Shown: piece after piece, positions 1 to 7,890 of the stretch
How the letters are laid out: every line of letters begins with the position of its first letter
Numbering within the stretch: position 1 is the first letter of the stretch
Source: Salisaeta longa DSM 21114
Lineage (GTDB): Bacteria; Bacteroidota; Rhodothermia; Rhodothermales; Salinibacteraceae
Direction of reading: 5' to 3'
DNA length: 64,000 bases
Assembly (NCBI RefSeq): GCF_000419585.1
Contig: NZ_ATTH01000001.1
Coordinates: 2,829,001 to 2,893,000 of the forward strand
Notes under the pieces: generated by a model
What the model was told of the DNA's origin: nothing
Seen by the model: only the letters and a program-made list of their open reading frames with translations
Database searches by the model: none
Made by a program: the position numbers and the translations under genes

Positions 1-695
1 TTGCCGCCAATCTCGTCGGCATGGGCGATGATGTTTTCCATCGAGTCATATTCCCGCAGAAATTTGGCGGACGTCTTTTCGCCGATGAGCGGCACCCCCG
101 GCACATTGTCCGACGAATCGCCCCACAGTGCCAGCATGTCGATGAACTGGGCGGGGTCCAGCGCCATCTCCTCGCGGAACGACTCGGCCGTGATAACCTC
201 AAAATCCTGATCGCCGCGGGCCGGCTTATACATCGAGATGCGATCGGACAGGAGCTGCTTGAAGTCCTTGTCGGGCGATACGATGACGACATCGGTGTCA
301 TCGGCCTCGGCCGAGCGCGCGAGCGTGCCGATGACGTCGTCGGCCTCCACGCCGGGCACTTCCACCACGGGGATGTCCATGGCCCGCACGATATCTTTGA
401 TGCGCGGCAGGTTTTCGAGGAGCTCCTCGGGCGGCGGATCGCGGTGCGCCTTGTACTCCTCGTAGATGTCTTCGCGGAAGGTCCCTTCCTCGCCGGCCGC
501 GTCGAACACAACGGCGATGTGCTCGATCGAGTGGTCGTCGATGAGCTTCAGCAGCGAGTTGGTGAAGCCAAACGCCGCCGAGGTGTTTTCACCGTTCGAG
601 GTGATGAGCGGGCGGCTGATGAAGATGTAATGCGCACGGTACGCCAGCGCCATGGCGTCGATGAGGTACAGCGTGCGGTCGGAGGAGGTAGCCAT
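1..695 (-). CDS. polA: DNA polymerase I, N-terminal part (cut by window edge)
   Basis: The reverse strand reads from an ATG at 695 and stays open to base 1, giving about 231 residues. They match the 5'-3' exonuclease (flap nuclease) domain of bacterial Pol I, which removes RNA primers and nicked strands in replication and repair. The opening Asp motif (YLIDAMALAYRAHY), an acidic pair in the VEADDVIGT segment, VSPDKDFKQLL, and the helix-hairpin-helix region DSSDNVPGVPLIGEKTSAKF are all visible. The polymerase and any proofreading domain lie outside the window. The gene is divergent from the HAD phosphatase, with 144 bp between the starts and a 16-bp tandem repeat in that gap. Identification is by family motifs. 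Confidence 0.95.
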   Translation of the reverse strand, partial: MATSSDRTLYLIDAMALAYRAHYIFISRPLITSNGENTSAAFGFTNSLLKLIDDHSIEHIAVVFDAAGEEGTFREDIYEEYKAHRDPPPEELLENLPRIKDIVRAMDIPVVEVPGVEADDVIGTLARSAEADDTDVVIVSPDKDFKQLLSDRISMYKPARGDQDFEVITAESFREEMALDPAQFIDMLALWGDSSDNVPGVPLIGEKTSAKFLREYDSMENIIAHADEIGG

Positions 696-716
696 GCAAA
701 GCAGGAGGTTGCGGGC

Positions 717-748
717 AAGCACAAAACGTGATAAGCACAAAACGTGAT
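717..748. repeat. 16-bp perfect tandem duplication upstream of polA
   Basis: The unit AAGCACAAAACGTGAT occurs twice in direct succession (717-732 and 733-748), 22-53 bp upstream of the polA ATG in the polA-HAD divergent gap. On the polA strand each unit contains GTTTTG. It could be a doubled operator or promoter element or just a slippage duplication. Function is not shown by the sequence. Confidence 0.8.
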
Positions 749-839
749 GGTGGTATGCCACGCGCAAGAGCGGGTTCGCCGAACCAGCGCGGCGCGCCGT
801 CGTGTGGAAAGGGGGACACTGTACGGTTTATCTTGCGCT

Positions 840-1532
840 ATGCACCTACTGTTATTTGACATCGACGGCACGTTGGTGACGGCCGACCACCGCGTGGCCC
901 GCGCGGCGGTGGAGGACGCGCTGCACACGTGGAGCGGCCGCCGGCTGGATACGACGGGCGTCGACTTTGCGGGCCGCACCGATCGGTTCATCATGCAGAC
1001 GGTGCTGCAGCGCAACGGCATTGCCCCCACCGAGGGCGCGCTCAACGAGGCCCTTGCGGTGTATGGGCGGGCGGCGTGCGAGGCGTTTGCGGCGCCGGAT
1101 GTGCGCGCGCTGCCGGGTGCTGTGGCCCTGGTTGAGGCGCTGGCTGCGCATCCGGAGGTGCAGCTGGGGCTGGTGACGGGCAACGTGGAGGCGGTGGCCT
1201 ATCAAAAGTTGGCATTCGTCGGCTGTGCCTCCTATTTTCCCTTTGGCGGGTTCGGCGATGAACATACCGACCGAAACGACCTTCCGCCGCTTGCACAGGA
1301 GCGGGCGGCGGTGCATGCGGGGCGTGCGTTTGCGCCGCACCGCACCATTATTGTGGGCGATACCATCCACGACATCGGATGTGCGCGGGCCGCGGGGGTG
1401 CGGGCGGTAAGCGTGTGCACCGGCGCACACAGCCGCGACCAGCTGGCGCAAGCCGGCCCCGATGTGCTCCTTGACGCTTTCGATGGTCCCTCCCATTTTA
1501 TAACCGATGTCCTACATGCCCTGCGCGCCTAA
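840..1532 (+). CDS. HAD-family phosphatase (phosphoglycolate phosphatase-like)
   Basis: This 230-residue protein has all four HAD motifs. The nucleophile and acid/base are Asp7 and Asp9 in FDIDGTL, motif II is the Thr of LVTGN (about 111-115), motif III is Lys at about 123 (YQK), and motif IV is GDTIHD (about 173-178). The cap between about residues 15 and 90 is of the small helical type seen in Gph/PGP-like enzymes, so a soluble small-molecule phosphate monoesterase is expected. The true substrate cannot be read from sequence. An in-frame ATG exists at 744, but homology begins exactly at 840, and the 96 bases before it encode an Arg-rich stretch unlike a protein start. Divergent from polA. 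Confidence 0.85.
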   Translation: MHLLLFDIDGTLVTADHRVARAAVEDALHTWSGRRLDTTGVDFAGRTDRFIMQTVLQRNGIAPTEGALNEALAVYGRAACEAFAAPDVRALPGAVALVEALAAHPEVQLGLVTGNVEAVAYQKLAFVGCASYFPFGGFGDEHTDRNDLPPLAQERAAVHAGRAFAPHRTIIVGDTIHDIGCARAAGVRAVSVCTGAHSRDQLAQAGPDVLLDAFDGPSHFITDVLHALRA

Positions 1533-1670
1533 CAGCCGCTGTTGCTTTCTCGCATGCCTGTTGCGTATTGTATTCATTGCGGTTCTTTGGTGAGTACCGT
1601 TTCGTTTTGTATCGCGTAACGGGCCCACTTGGCCTCGCGTCTCTACCGCCTGACTGACGACTCTTTCGTT

Positions 1671-2504
1671 ATGATACCCCTTACTGCACACGGCACAACA
1701 TTTCCTGGGCGCCGTGACGTCAACCAAGACGATGTGCTGCACTGCTATCCCGGCCCGGGGGCGTTCTTCTTTGCGGTGGCCGACGGCATGGGCGGCGTGG
1801 CCGGCGGAAAGATTGCCAGCGAAACGGTGCTCGATACGTGCAATGAGTACCTCGCGGTGCGCATGCAAAAACAAGTGGCCCCGAGCGATCTGAAAGAGAT
1901 TATGGGGGAGATGTACAGCCGCTGTCAGGCGGCTATTCGGGCCGTAACCGACGAGCGCCCCGATCTGGAAGGCATGGGCACCACCCTCACGTGCATGCTG
2001 GGTTATGAAGGGCAGTACATCATTGGCAATCTGGGCGACAGCCGCGTCTACCGGCTGCATGAGGGCCAGATGGAGCAAGTGACCGAAGATCACTCCTACC
2101 TCAACGAGTTCAAGAAGAAGTCCGGCGGACAACCGCTCGACCCGGATTTTGTAGCGCAGTACGGCCACATCATCAATAAAACCCTGGACGGCAGCGACGA
2201 CACGCCCGATTTCTTTCCGCAAGACCGCACGGCGTACACCTTAGCCTCGGGCGACGGCTTTTTGCTTTGCTCTGACGGGTTGATTGTAGACCAGCTGCAA
2301 GACCAGGCCCAGCTCTTCAAGTCGTACATGATGGGAACCCCCGACCTGCAAACGGCAGCCGAGTCGCTCGTATCGCTAGCGTACTACTCAGGGTCGATGG
2401 ATAATATCTCGGTCGTGCTTGTCGAGGCCGGCGAGTTGCAGCGCGACCTGGGCCGCGTACGCACCTATCCGTTCCCGCCGCGCCAAGAGGAAGAACACGC
2501 CTAG
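1671..2504 (+). CDS. PP2C-family Ser/Thr protein phosphatase
   Basis: A 277-residue PPM/PP2C phosphatase without a membrane segment. Metal-binding motifs are in order: RDVNQDD (about 15-21), ADGMGG (about 37-42), GMGTTLT (about 101-107), LGDSRVYRL (about 121-129), LCSDGL (about 199-204) and DNISVV (near 250). It should remove phosphate from Ser/Thr residues in the cytoplasm using two metal ions. An insertion around 145-185 that includes GGQPLDPDF and an aromatic patch replaces the short loop usual in this family. The ATG at 1671 is preferred over an upstream TTG at 1629. It lies 3-4 kb from an FHA protein and a Ser/Thr kinase, so it is the probable eraser of that circuit. Confidence 0.9.
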   Translation: MIPLTAHGTTFPGRRDVNQDDVLHCYPGPGAFFFAVADGMGGVAGGKIASETVLDTCNEYLAVRMQKQVAPSDLKEIMGEMYSRCQAAIRAVTDERPDLEGMGTTLTCMLGYEGQYIIGNLGDSRVYRLHEGQMEQVTEDHSYLNEFKKKSGGQPLDPDFVAQYGHIINKTLDGSDDTPDFFPQDRTAYTLASGDGFLLCSDGLIVDQLQDQAQLFKSYMMGTPDLQTAAESLVSLAYYSGSMDNISVVLVEAGELQRDLGRVRTYPFPPRQEEEHA

Positions 2505-2542
2505 AACAGAGCGCGTTTGGGCATTCAATGCAGGCGTGCCAA

Positions 2543-2571
2543 TTGCATGCGAGGTAAAGCTGTATTTTTTG
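2543..2571 (+). promoter_or_regulatory. Candidate Bacteroidetes-type promoter
   Basis: TTG at 2543-2545 is followed after 17 bases by TATTTTTTG at 2563-2571, close to the TTG ... TAnnTTTG arrangement described for Bacteroidetes housekeeping sigma factors. It lies 83 bp upstream of the ATG at 2655 and in an AT-richer patch of an otherwise G+C-rich region. Assigned by pattern only. Confidence 0.35.
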
Positions 2572-2654
2572 CCAGCGTATGTGTATCATTCACCGAGGTG
2601 CTGAACCTGCAACCATAGAAATGTCCCAACAGCTTACAACCGCACATCAATATT

Positions 2655-4157
2655 ATGCCGCACACTAGGGGTTTCGGGAGGATAGCCGGAGGGGCTCGGC
2701 GATGGCGTATGGGGGTGGGGCTCCTGCTGCTGTGTATGGCTGTTGCATGGGCACCGCCCGCTGCGGGCGCGCAATCGAACTGCGAGGGATTCGCCAACCG
2801 CCAGCTAGGGCTCGTTGATAACTTGCTGGACCGCAACGACTTCGAGCGGGCCCTTCGGGTACTCAATACGACCATTGCGCAGTGCGACAGCGCGCCCGTG
2901 CAGGAAAAGATGGGGGATCTCTTTTCCGCGTGGTATCAGGCGATACAAAATGGCAGTGCCGCCGCGCAGCTCAACTTTATATCGACCGCTACAAACGCCG
3001 ACAATCTACCCGCGGCCTCCGTAGGCCAAATCACGCGCAACGCGGCGGGCCTGCTGCGTTCGTTGGTCGCGGCGCGGTACACCAATGGCTCGTACGCCGG
3101 TGCCCACCGGCTGTGCCGGTCGTATCCGAGGTACACCGACACCTTTCGGATGCGCATCTACTGCGGGAACGCGGCCCGCGAAGTACAGGCGTATGCCTCG
3201 GCGATCCAGCGCTACGAGGCCGCCCTCGACAATTGGAACAGCGGCGCATCGTTTACGACCTGGACGCAAGTGGCCGACCACCTCAACGAGGTGTACATGA
3301 TTACCACGCGCTTCGATGCGGCCTTTGCCCTTTCGAAGCGTCTGGCGATTCGCAACACCAACCCGTCGTATTTGCTCGCCACCCTTACTTCGGTGCGCGG
3401 GCGCTTCTTGGAGCCAATCGTCGAGATGGGACGGGTCGTGTTTGATGGAATGACGGCATCGGCGGCACTGAGCTATATCAACAGCGAGATCCGTCGCATC
3501 CAATATCCGCCGTATATCCAAAGCATCTACCTCATGACGAGCGGTGGTGCCTCAGATGCCATCCTGATGGGGCAAGACGCAACCGCGACGCCTGCGCCAA
3601 CGCTGCTCGACAATGCAGTGGGCAACGTGTCGTTGCTTGAAGACAAGGCAACCGGCCGCGCATGGCTCTTGACGCCCATCGATGCCGGGTATTTCGTCGT
3701 CCAATACGGGACGTCGACGACGCCTGAAGAAACCGTTTTACTTGAAAATTTGCTTGAGGATGTAAACCGAACCGCCCTTTGGCGGGCGCTGTACGAGACG
3801 GTGTTCGAAACCGTGTACCCCTCCATGGGAAGCACGGTTGCGACGCTACTCGGCGGTTCTTACCTTGCAAATACATCATTGGCTCGTTATCATCCGGTGT
3901 TTGGCAACAGCGCGCTGTTGCTGTACTCTGCCATTCAAACCAGCGACGGGACCGTGACGAGAGCATACGAATTTTCGCGCGATCGTGTGCAGTACCCCGA
4001 GGGGGCCTGGGACCGGACCTCTAAAACACCTGCACTCTTTTATCAAACCGTTCAATACGAAGGAGCACCGATTCGGGAGGTTGTGTGGCCATTGTATGAT
4101 GGAGACACATGGAAGGGCGTCATTCGTATTGGTATCGCGGTGCCTGAACCTGTGTAG
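2655..4157 (+). CDS. Secreted protein with TPR-like helices and a Cache-like C-terminus
   Basis: A 500-residue protein with no firm family assignment. Residues 1 to about 40 form a long signal peptide: an Arg-rich n-region, a hydrophobic core and an Ala-x-Ala-like site before AQSN. Residues 45-260 look like degenerate helical repeats of TPR type, with A/L/Y spacing such as LDRNDFERALRVLN. The last 60 residues, with PIREVVWPLYDG and GVIRIGIAV, resemble the closing strand pair of extracellular Cache/PAS-like sensor domains, where a final GVxRxGI strand is common. No transmembrane helix follows, so it is probably periplasmic or surface-attached. Its position between PP2C and FHA genes suggests a ligand or stress input to the phosphosignalling group. 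That role is inference. Confidence 0.7.
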   Translation: MPHTRGFGRIAGGARRWRMGVGLLLLCMAVAWAPPAAGAQSNCEGFANRQLGLVDNLLDRNDFERALRVLNTTIAQCDSAPVQEKMGDLFSAWYQAIQNGSAAAQLNFISTATNADNLPAASVGQITRNAAGLLRSLVAARYTNGSYAGAHRLCRSYPRYTDTFRMRIYCGNAAREVQAYASAIQRYEAALDNWNSGASFTTWTQVADHLNEVYMITTRFDAAFALSKRLAIRNTNPSYLLATLTSVRGRFLEPIVEMGRVVFDGMTASAALSYINSEIRRIQYPPYIQSIYLMTSGGASDAILMGQDATATPAPTLLDNAVGNVSLLEDKATGRAWLLTPIDAGYFVVQYGTSTTPEETVLLENLLEDVNRTALWRALYETVFETVYPSMGSTVATLLGGSYLANTSLARYHPVFGNSALLLYSAIQTSDGTVTRAYEFSRDRVQYPEGAWDRTSKTPALFYQTVQYEGAPIREVVWPLYDGDTWKGVIRIGIAVPEPV

Positions 4158-4265
4158 CCAAGAGATGCATGAACGGTCGCCACACCAGCGGCTCTATCAC
4201 GCATCCCAGCGGCACAACAGGACTTCTGCAACGCTAATTTTTGCTTCATAGGATACAACCGACTC

Positions 4266-5306
4266 ATGAACCAAGACGTACACCGTGTTAAGGCGCTGCT
4301 GTGGATTGCGTGCTGGGGGCTGCTTCTGGCAACGCCTTCCTTTGGGCAAGCCACCATTTCAGATATCGCAAGCAACCCCGGAAAATTTAGTGACACGTCG
4401 GTTGAAGTGGAGGGGACCGTTTCGCGCCACGTGAACACCGGCGCAACAACCGATGCTAAGCACTACATGCTGCAGGGGCAGTCTGGGGAGCAAGTGCGTG
4501 TGAAGACGACCGATGCGCTGCCTGCCGTGGGCACCAAGTACCGCGTGGGCGGCCTCGTGTCCATTAGCCCCATCAACCGGGTGCCCGTGATTGTGGAGCA
4601 GAGCCGAACGCCCATCACCACACCCGCCACGACGGCCGCGCAGCAAAGTAGCGGCGAAGAGGTGCAGGGCGAAGGCATCCCGCTGTGGGCACTGCTCCTT
4701 ATGTTCTTGGTGGGCGCGACCATCGTCGTGGGCATTGGGTATTTTGCCTTCACCTCCTCCGAGCTCACGGCCATCGAGGAGCGGCAGAAGCGCAAGAAGC
4801 AGGCCCAAGAAGCAGCGCCCCAGCAGAGCGCGCCCTCGTCAGGCGGTGGCGCACAGCGTGGCGCGCCGGCCCGCATTAAGTCGGAGTCGAGCAGCTCGGT
4901 GAGCAGCCAGGACGGTGGCCCCAAAACGCTACGCTTTAAGGCGCCGCCCAAAACCATGAAATTCATTCCGGGCAAGCTGGTAGTTACCGCGGGCCCCGAC
5001 CAGGGCAAGGAGTTCCGGATCGCCGGACACCCCACGCCCGAGGGCAATGTGGTAACCATTGGCCGCTCCGAAGTGGATGGCGAGCGGGCCTTCTCGCACA
5101 TCCAACTGGGCGACACCTACCGCACCGTTTCGCGGATTCAGGGCGAAATCATCCAGCAGGACCAGGACGTCTACTTCCGCAACAAGAGCACCACCAACCC
5201 CACGGTTGTAAACGGCAGCGAAGTGCCGGCCGATACGAAAGTGGAGCTGAAAGACGGCGACATGATCCGGATGGGCGAGCTGGTAATGCGGTACGAGACC
5301 GAGTAG
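4266..5306 (+). CDS. Membrane-anchored OB-fold / FHA domain protein
   Basis: 346 residues. An N-terminal signal sequence (1-27) is followed by a periplasmic OB-fold-like domain (about 28-112; ATISDIASNPGKF, VEVEGTV, YRVGGLV). A Thr/Gln-rich linker, one transmembrane helix (about 139-162) and a charged basic region (170-215) come next. A cytoplasmic FHA domain spans about 235-346, with the expected phosphothreonine-binding residues GR (266-267), SR (289-290) and NGSE (316-319). FHA domains read phospho-Thr, so this protein could link periplasmic binding to a phosphorylated cytoplasmic partner. It sits between a PP2C phosphatase and a Ser/Thr kinase. The OB assignment is from pattern; the FHA assignment is strong. 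Confidence 0.85.
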   Translation: MNQDVHRVKALLWIACWGLLLATPSFGQATISDIASNPGKFSDTSVEVEGTVSRHVNTGATTDAKHYMLQGQSGEQVRVKTTDALPAVGTKYRVGGLVSISPINRVPVIVEQSRTPITTPATTAAQQSSGEEVQGEGIPLWALLLMFLVGATIVVGIGYFAFTSSELTAIEERQKRKKQAQEAAPQQSAPSSGGGAQRGAPARIKSESSSSVSSQDGGPKTLRFKAPPKTMKFIPGKLVVTAGPDQGKEFRIAGHPTPEGNVVTIGRSEVDGERAFSHIQLGDTYRTVSRIQGEIIQQDQDVYFRNKSTTNPTVVNGSEVPADTKVELKDGDMIRMGELVMRYETE

Positions 5307-5664
5307 TTTGAGCATCCATCGTTCCATGGTGTGATGACCATCTGCGCATCGGTCTGCCCGTTTCTCCTGACGCGGCAGGCCGATGCTGCTGGAAGGGGCC
5401 GTCGTAACGAAGCGTCGGCGTAATCACAGGAACGATACGTTGAAGGGTTCAGTATTGGCATTAGACTTGCCCGCTCTTGTACGCAGCATGCGCGCGCTGC
5501 TGTTTGCCGCCGGCTGAGGCCTCCAACGCGTGGGGGTACGGAGCAGGGCGTCGCGGCCAAGGATCCGCGCCCCTCTGAGGGCCTCACCGTTTGTGCATCG
5601 CACCCTATCCAAGCGAGTGTGCCCGCTCGCTGGTGCAGCTTCGCACTAATCTTCTTACTTGAAC
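5307..5664. other. Intergenic region, no feature recognised
   Basis: This 358-base gap separates the FHA gene from the kinase gene. I see no convincing coding sequence, terminator hairpin or promoter of the TTG/TAnnTTTG form. The kinase is therefore probably transcribed separately from a promoter I cannot locate. Confidence 0.4.
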
Positions 5665-7752
5665 ATGTCTGAAGAAGCCCGAAAGCGCTGTCCGTACTGC
5701 CATGAGGAAATCATGGCGGCGGCCCGAAAATGTAAGCACTGTGGCGAATGGCTGGAAGACCCGCCGACCACGTCTACGACCGGGTCGTTTGCCAACCCCG
5801 AGACGATGGTCAGTGAGGCCCTTTCGGAGCAGTACGAGATTGAGCGCGAGCTGGGCCGGGGCGGCATGGCGATCGTCTACAAAGGCGTGCAGCGCAACCT
5901 GGGGCGTGCCGTGGCGCTCAAGGTTCTTCCGCAGGGCATGACGCACGACAAGAAGCTGCTGGAACGCTTCCACCGCGAGGCGAAGTCGGCGGCGATGCTC
6001 AGCCACCCACACATCGTCACGATCTTTGATGAGGGCGAAACGAAGGGCGTTCACTACATGGCGATGGAGTACCTGACGGGCCGCGACCTGCACGAGATTG
6101 TGCAGGAGTCGGGGCCGGTCGATCCAGGCGAAGCGGTGGGACTCATCGCGCCCATCGCGAGCGCCCTCGGGTATGCGCACCGCAACGACACGGTGCACCG
6201 CGACGTGAAGAGCTCAAACGTGATGGTCACGGACACCGGCCGTCCGGTACTGATGGACTTTGGCATTGCCTATGCCTCGTCCGAGTCGCGCCTCACGCAA
6301 ACAGGCACCGTTCTGGGCACGCCAGAATACATGAGTCCGGAGCAGGCGCGGGGCAACGAAGTCGACGCCCGCAGCGATCTCTACAGCCTGGGTGTGGTGC
6401 TGTATGAAGCCGTCACGGGGCGCCTGCCCCACACCGGCGGCCACCCCATGAGTGTGGTGTACAAGGTGCTGCATGAATCGTATACGCCGCCGCGGCAGCT
6501 CAACCCCGACATTCCGGAGTGGATGGAGCAAGTCATTGCGAAGTGCTTGCTCAAGGATGCCGATGAGCGGTATCAGACGGGCGAAGAACTCGCCGAGGCG
6601 CTCGAGTCGGAAGATCCGGGCGAAGCAGTGCCTATTCCCACCGCATCGAGCGGTGACGGGCCTGCGACAGGACCGGTTGAGCTGGGCGACGACGGCAACG
6701 GGCAGCCCAGCAAGACGCAGGTATTCCGCAACGAAGGCGACGGAGCCCCCGAGGCGCCTGCAGCCCAAGACGGCGACGTGGCCACAGATACCATGCCGTC
6801 CGACGACGACCCGCAGACCTCCACGGCCGAGCCCGATGCCGCAACGCAGCGACAGCGCCTGCGCATTGTGCGTTCGCTCGAGGGCAGCGCCGACTGGGTG
6901 AACGCGGTGACGTTTTCGCCGGATGGCCAGTACGCCCTTTCCGGCGGCGGCCAAGACAACATCAAATTGTGGGAAGTGGTGACGGGCAACGAGGTACAAG
7001 TCTTCAACGACCTCGAAAGCCAGCCCATCTCTATGGCGCTCTCGCCCGATGGCGAACAACTCGTCTCGCAAAGCTCCAGCGGGGGCATTCAGCTCTGGGA
7101 TGTGGCGTCGGGCGACCTGGTGCGTACGCTTGCCGAAGGCTCCGAAGCTGTTCTCGCCACCACCTTCTCGCCCGATGGCAAGCATGTGCTCTCGGGCAAC
7201 GGCAACGACGGCTCGCTCTGCCTCTGGGAAACCGCGACGGGTAAGGAGGCGGTGGCCTTTGACGATCACATGGAGGCCATCTTCTCGCTCACGTTTTCTG
7301 CCGATGGTCGGTACGTACTCTCCGGAAGCGGCCAGAGCGGAAAGCTCTCGCTGTGGGATGCGTCCTCCGGCGCAATGATTCGCACCTTTGAGCAGGGCGA
7401 CTGGGAGGCAACCTACGTCTTTTCGGTGGCCTTTTCGCCGGATGGCAAATACGCCCTGTCCGGCAGCGACGACATGGCGGCGCGCCTTTGGGATGTGGAG
7501 AGCGGACGCTTGTTGCGCTCGTTTAAGGGGCACTCCGGGCTTGTCATTGCGGTGGCCTTCTCGCCCGACGGTCAGTTTGCCCTCTCGGGCAGCAGCGACA
7601 TGAAGGTGCGCCTGTGGAATGTAGACACCGGCCAGCTGAGCTACGTGTTTGACGGCGACGCCGCCGGCGTAAACGCGATTGCCTTTTCGCCCGACGGCCG
7701 CTATATCCTCTCGGGCAGCAAAGACAGCAACGTTCATCTTTGGACGCCGTAG
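5665..7752 (+). CDS. Ser/Thr protein kinase with N-terminal zinc ribbon and C-terminal WD40 propeller
   Basis: 695 residues. A zinc-ribbon-like CxxC pair (Cys9/12 and Cys23/26) leads into a Hanks-type kinase domain (about 57-315). The kinase has glycine loop LGRGGMA, catalytic Lys86 (VALKVL), Glu105, HRDVKSSN (178-185), DFG (198-200) and GTPEYMSPEQ (218-227), so it looks active. An acidic, Pro/Thr-rich linker (about 316-400) precedes seven WD40 repeats (about 402-695). Each repeat carries FSPDG or a close variant and ends in LW, enough for one closed seven-blade propeller. No transmembrane helix is present, so the protein is cytoplasmic and the propeller probably recruits substrates. The ATG at 5665 is preferred over TTG at 5659. 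Likely partner of the FHA and PP2C proteins. Confidence 0.93.
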   Translation: MSEEARKRCPYCHEEIMAAARKCKHCGEWLEDPPTTSTTGSFANPETMVSEALSEQYEIERELGRGGMAIVYKGVQRNLGRAVALKVLPQGMTHDKKLLERFHREAKSAAMLSHPHIVTIFDEGETKGVHYMAMEYLTGRDLHEIVQESGPVDPGEAVGLIAPIASALGYAHRNDTVHRDVKSSNVMVTDTGRPVLMDFGIAYASSESRLTQTGTVLGTPEYMSPEQARGNEVDARSDLYSLGVVLYEAVTGRLPHTGGHPMSVVYKVLHESYTPPRQLNPDIPEWMEQVIAKCLLKDADERYQTGEELAEALESEDPGEAVPIPTASSGDGPATGPVELGDDGNGQPSKTQVFRNEGDGAPEAPAAQDGDVATDTMPSDDDPQTSTAEPDAATQRQRLRIVRSLEGSADWVNAVTFSPDGQYALSGGGQDNIKLWEVVTGNEVQVFNDLESQPISMALSPDGEQLVSQSSSGGIQLWDVASGDLVRTLAEGSEAVLATTFSPDGKHVLSGNGNDGSLCLWETATGKEAVAFDDHMEAIFSLTFSADGRYVLSGSGQSGKLSLWDASSGAMIRTFEQGDWEATYVFSVAFSPDGKYALSGSDDMAARLWDVESGRLLRSFKGHSGLVIAVAFSPDGQFALSGSSDMKVRLWNVDTGQLSYVFDGDAAGVNAIAFSPDGRYILSGSKDSNVHLWTP

Positions 7753-7890
7753 TGCGCATCGGCGCCGCAACTACCGGTTCGCCCGTCGTGCCGCCGTATC
7801 GTTTACTTTCTTGAAACGTCCTTCTTTTTGTATGGGTTGATGGTACTGCACGATCTGCGTGCTATAGCTTCTAATGCACGACCGTACGCT

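Noticed and set aside
6214-7770. Long minus-strand open frame opposite the kinase/WD40 gene
   Set aside because: Shadow of the repetitive WD40 codons; the plus strand carries unmistakable kinase and WD40 motifs.
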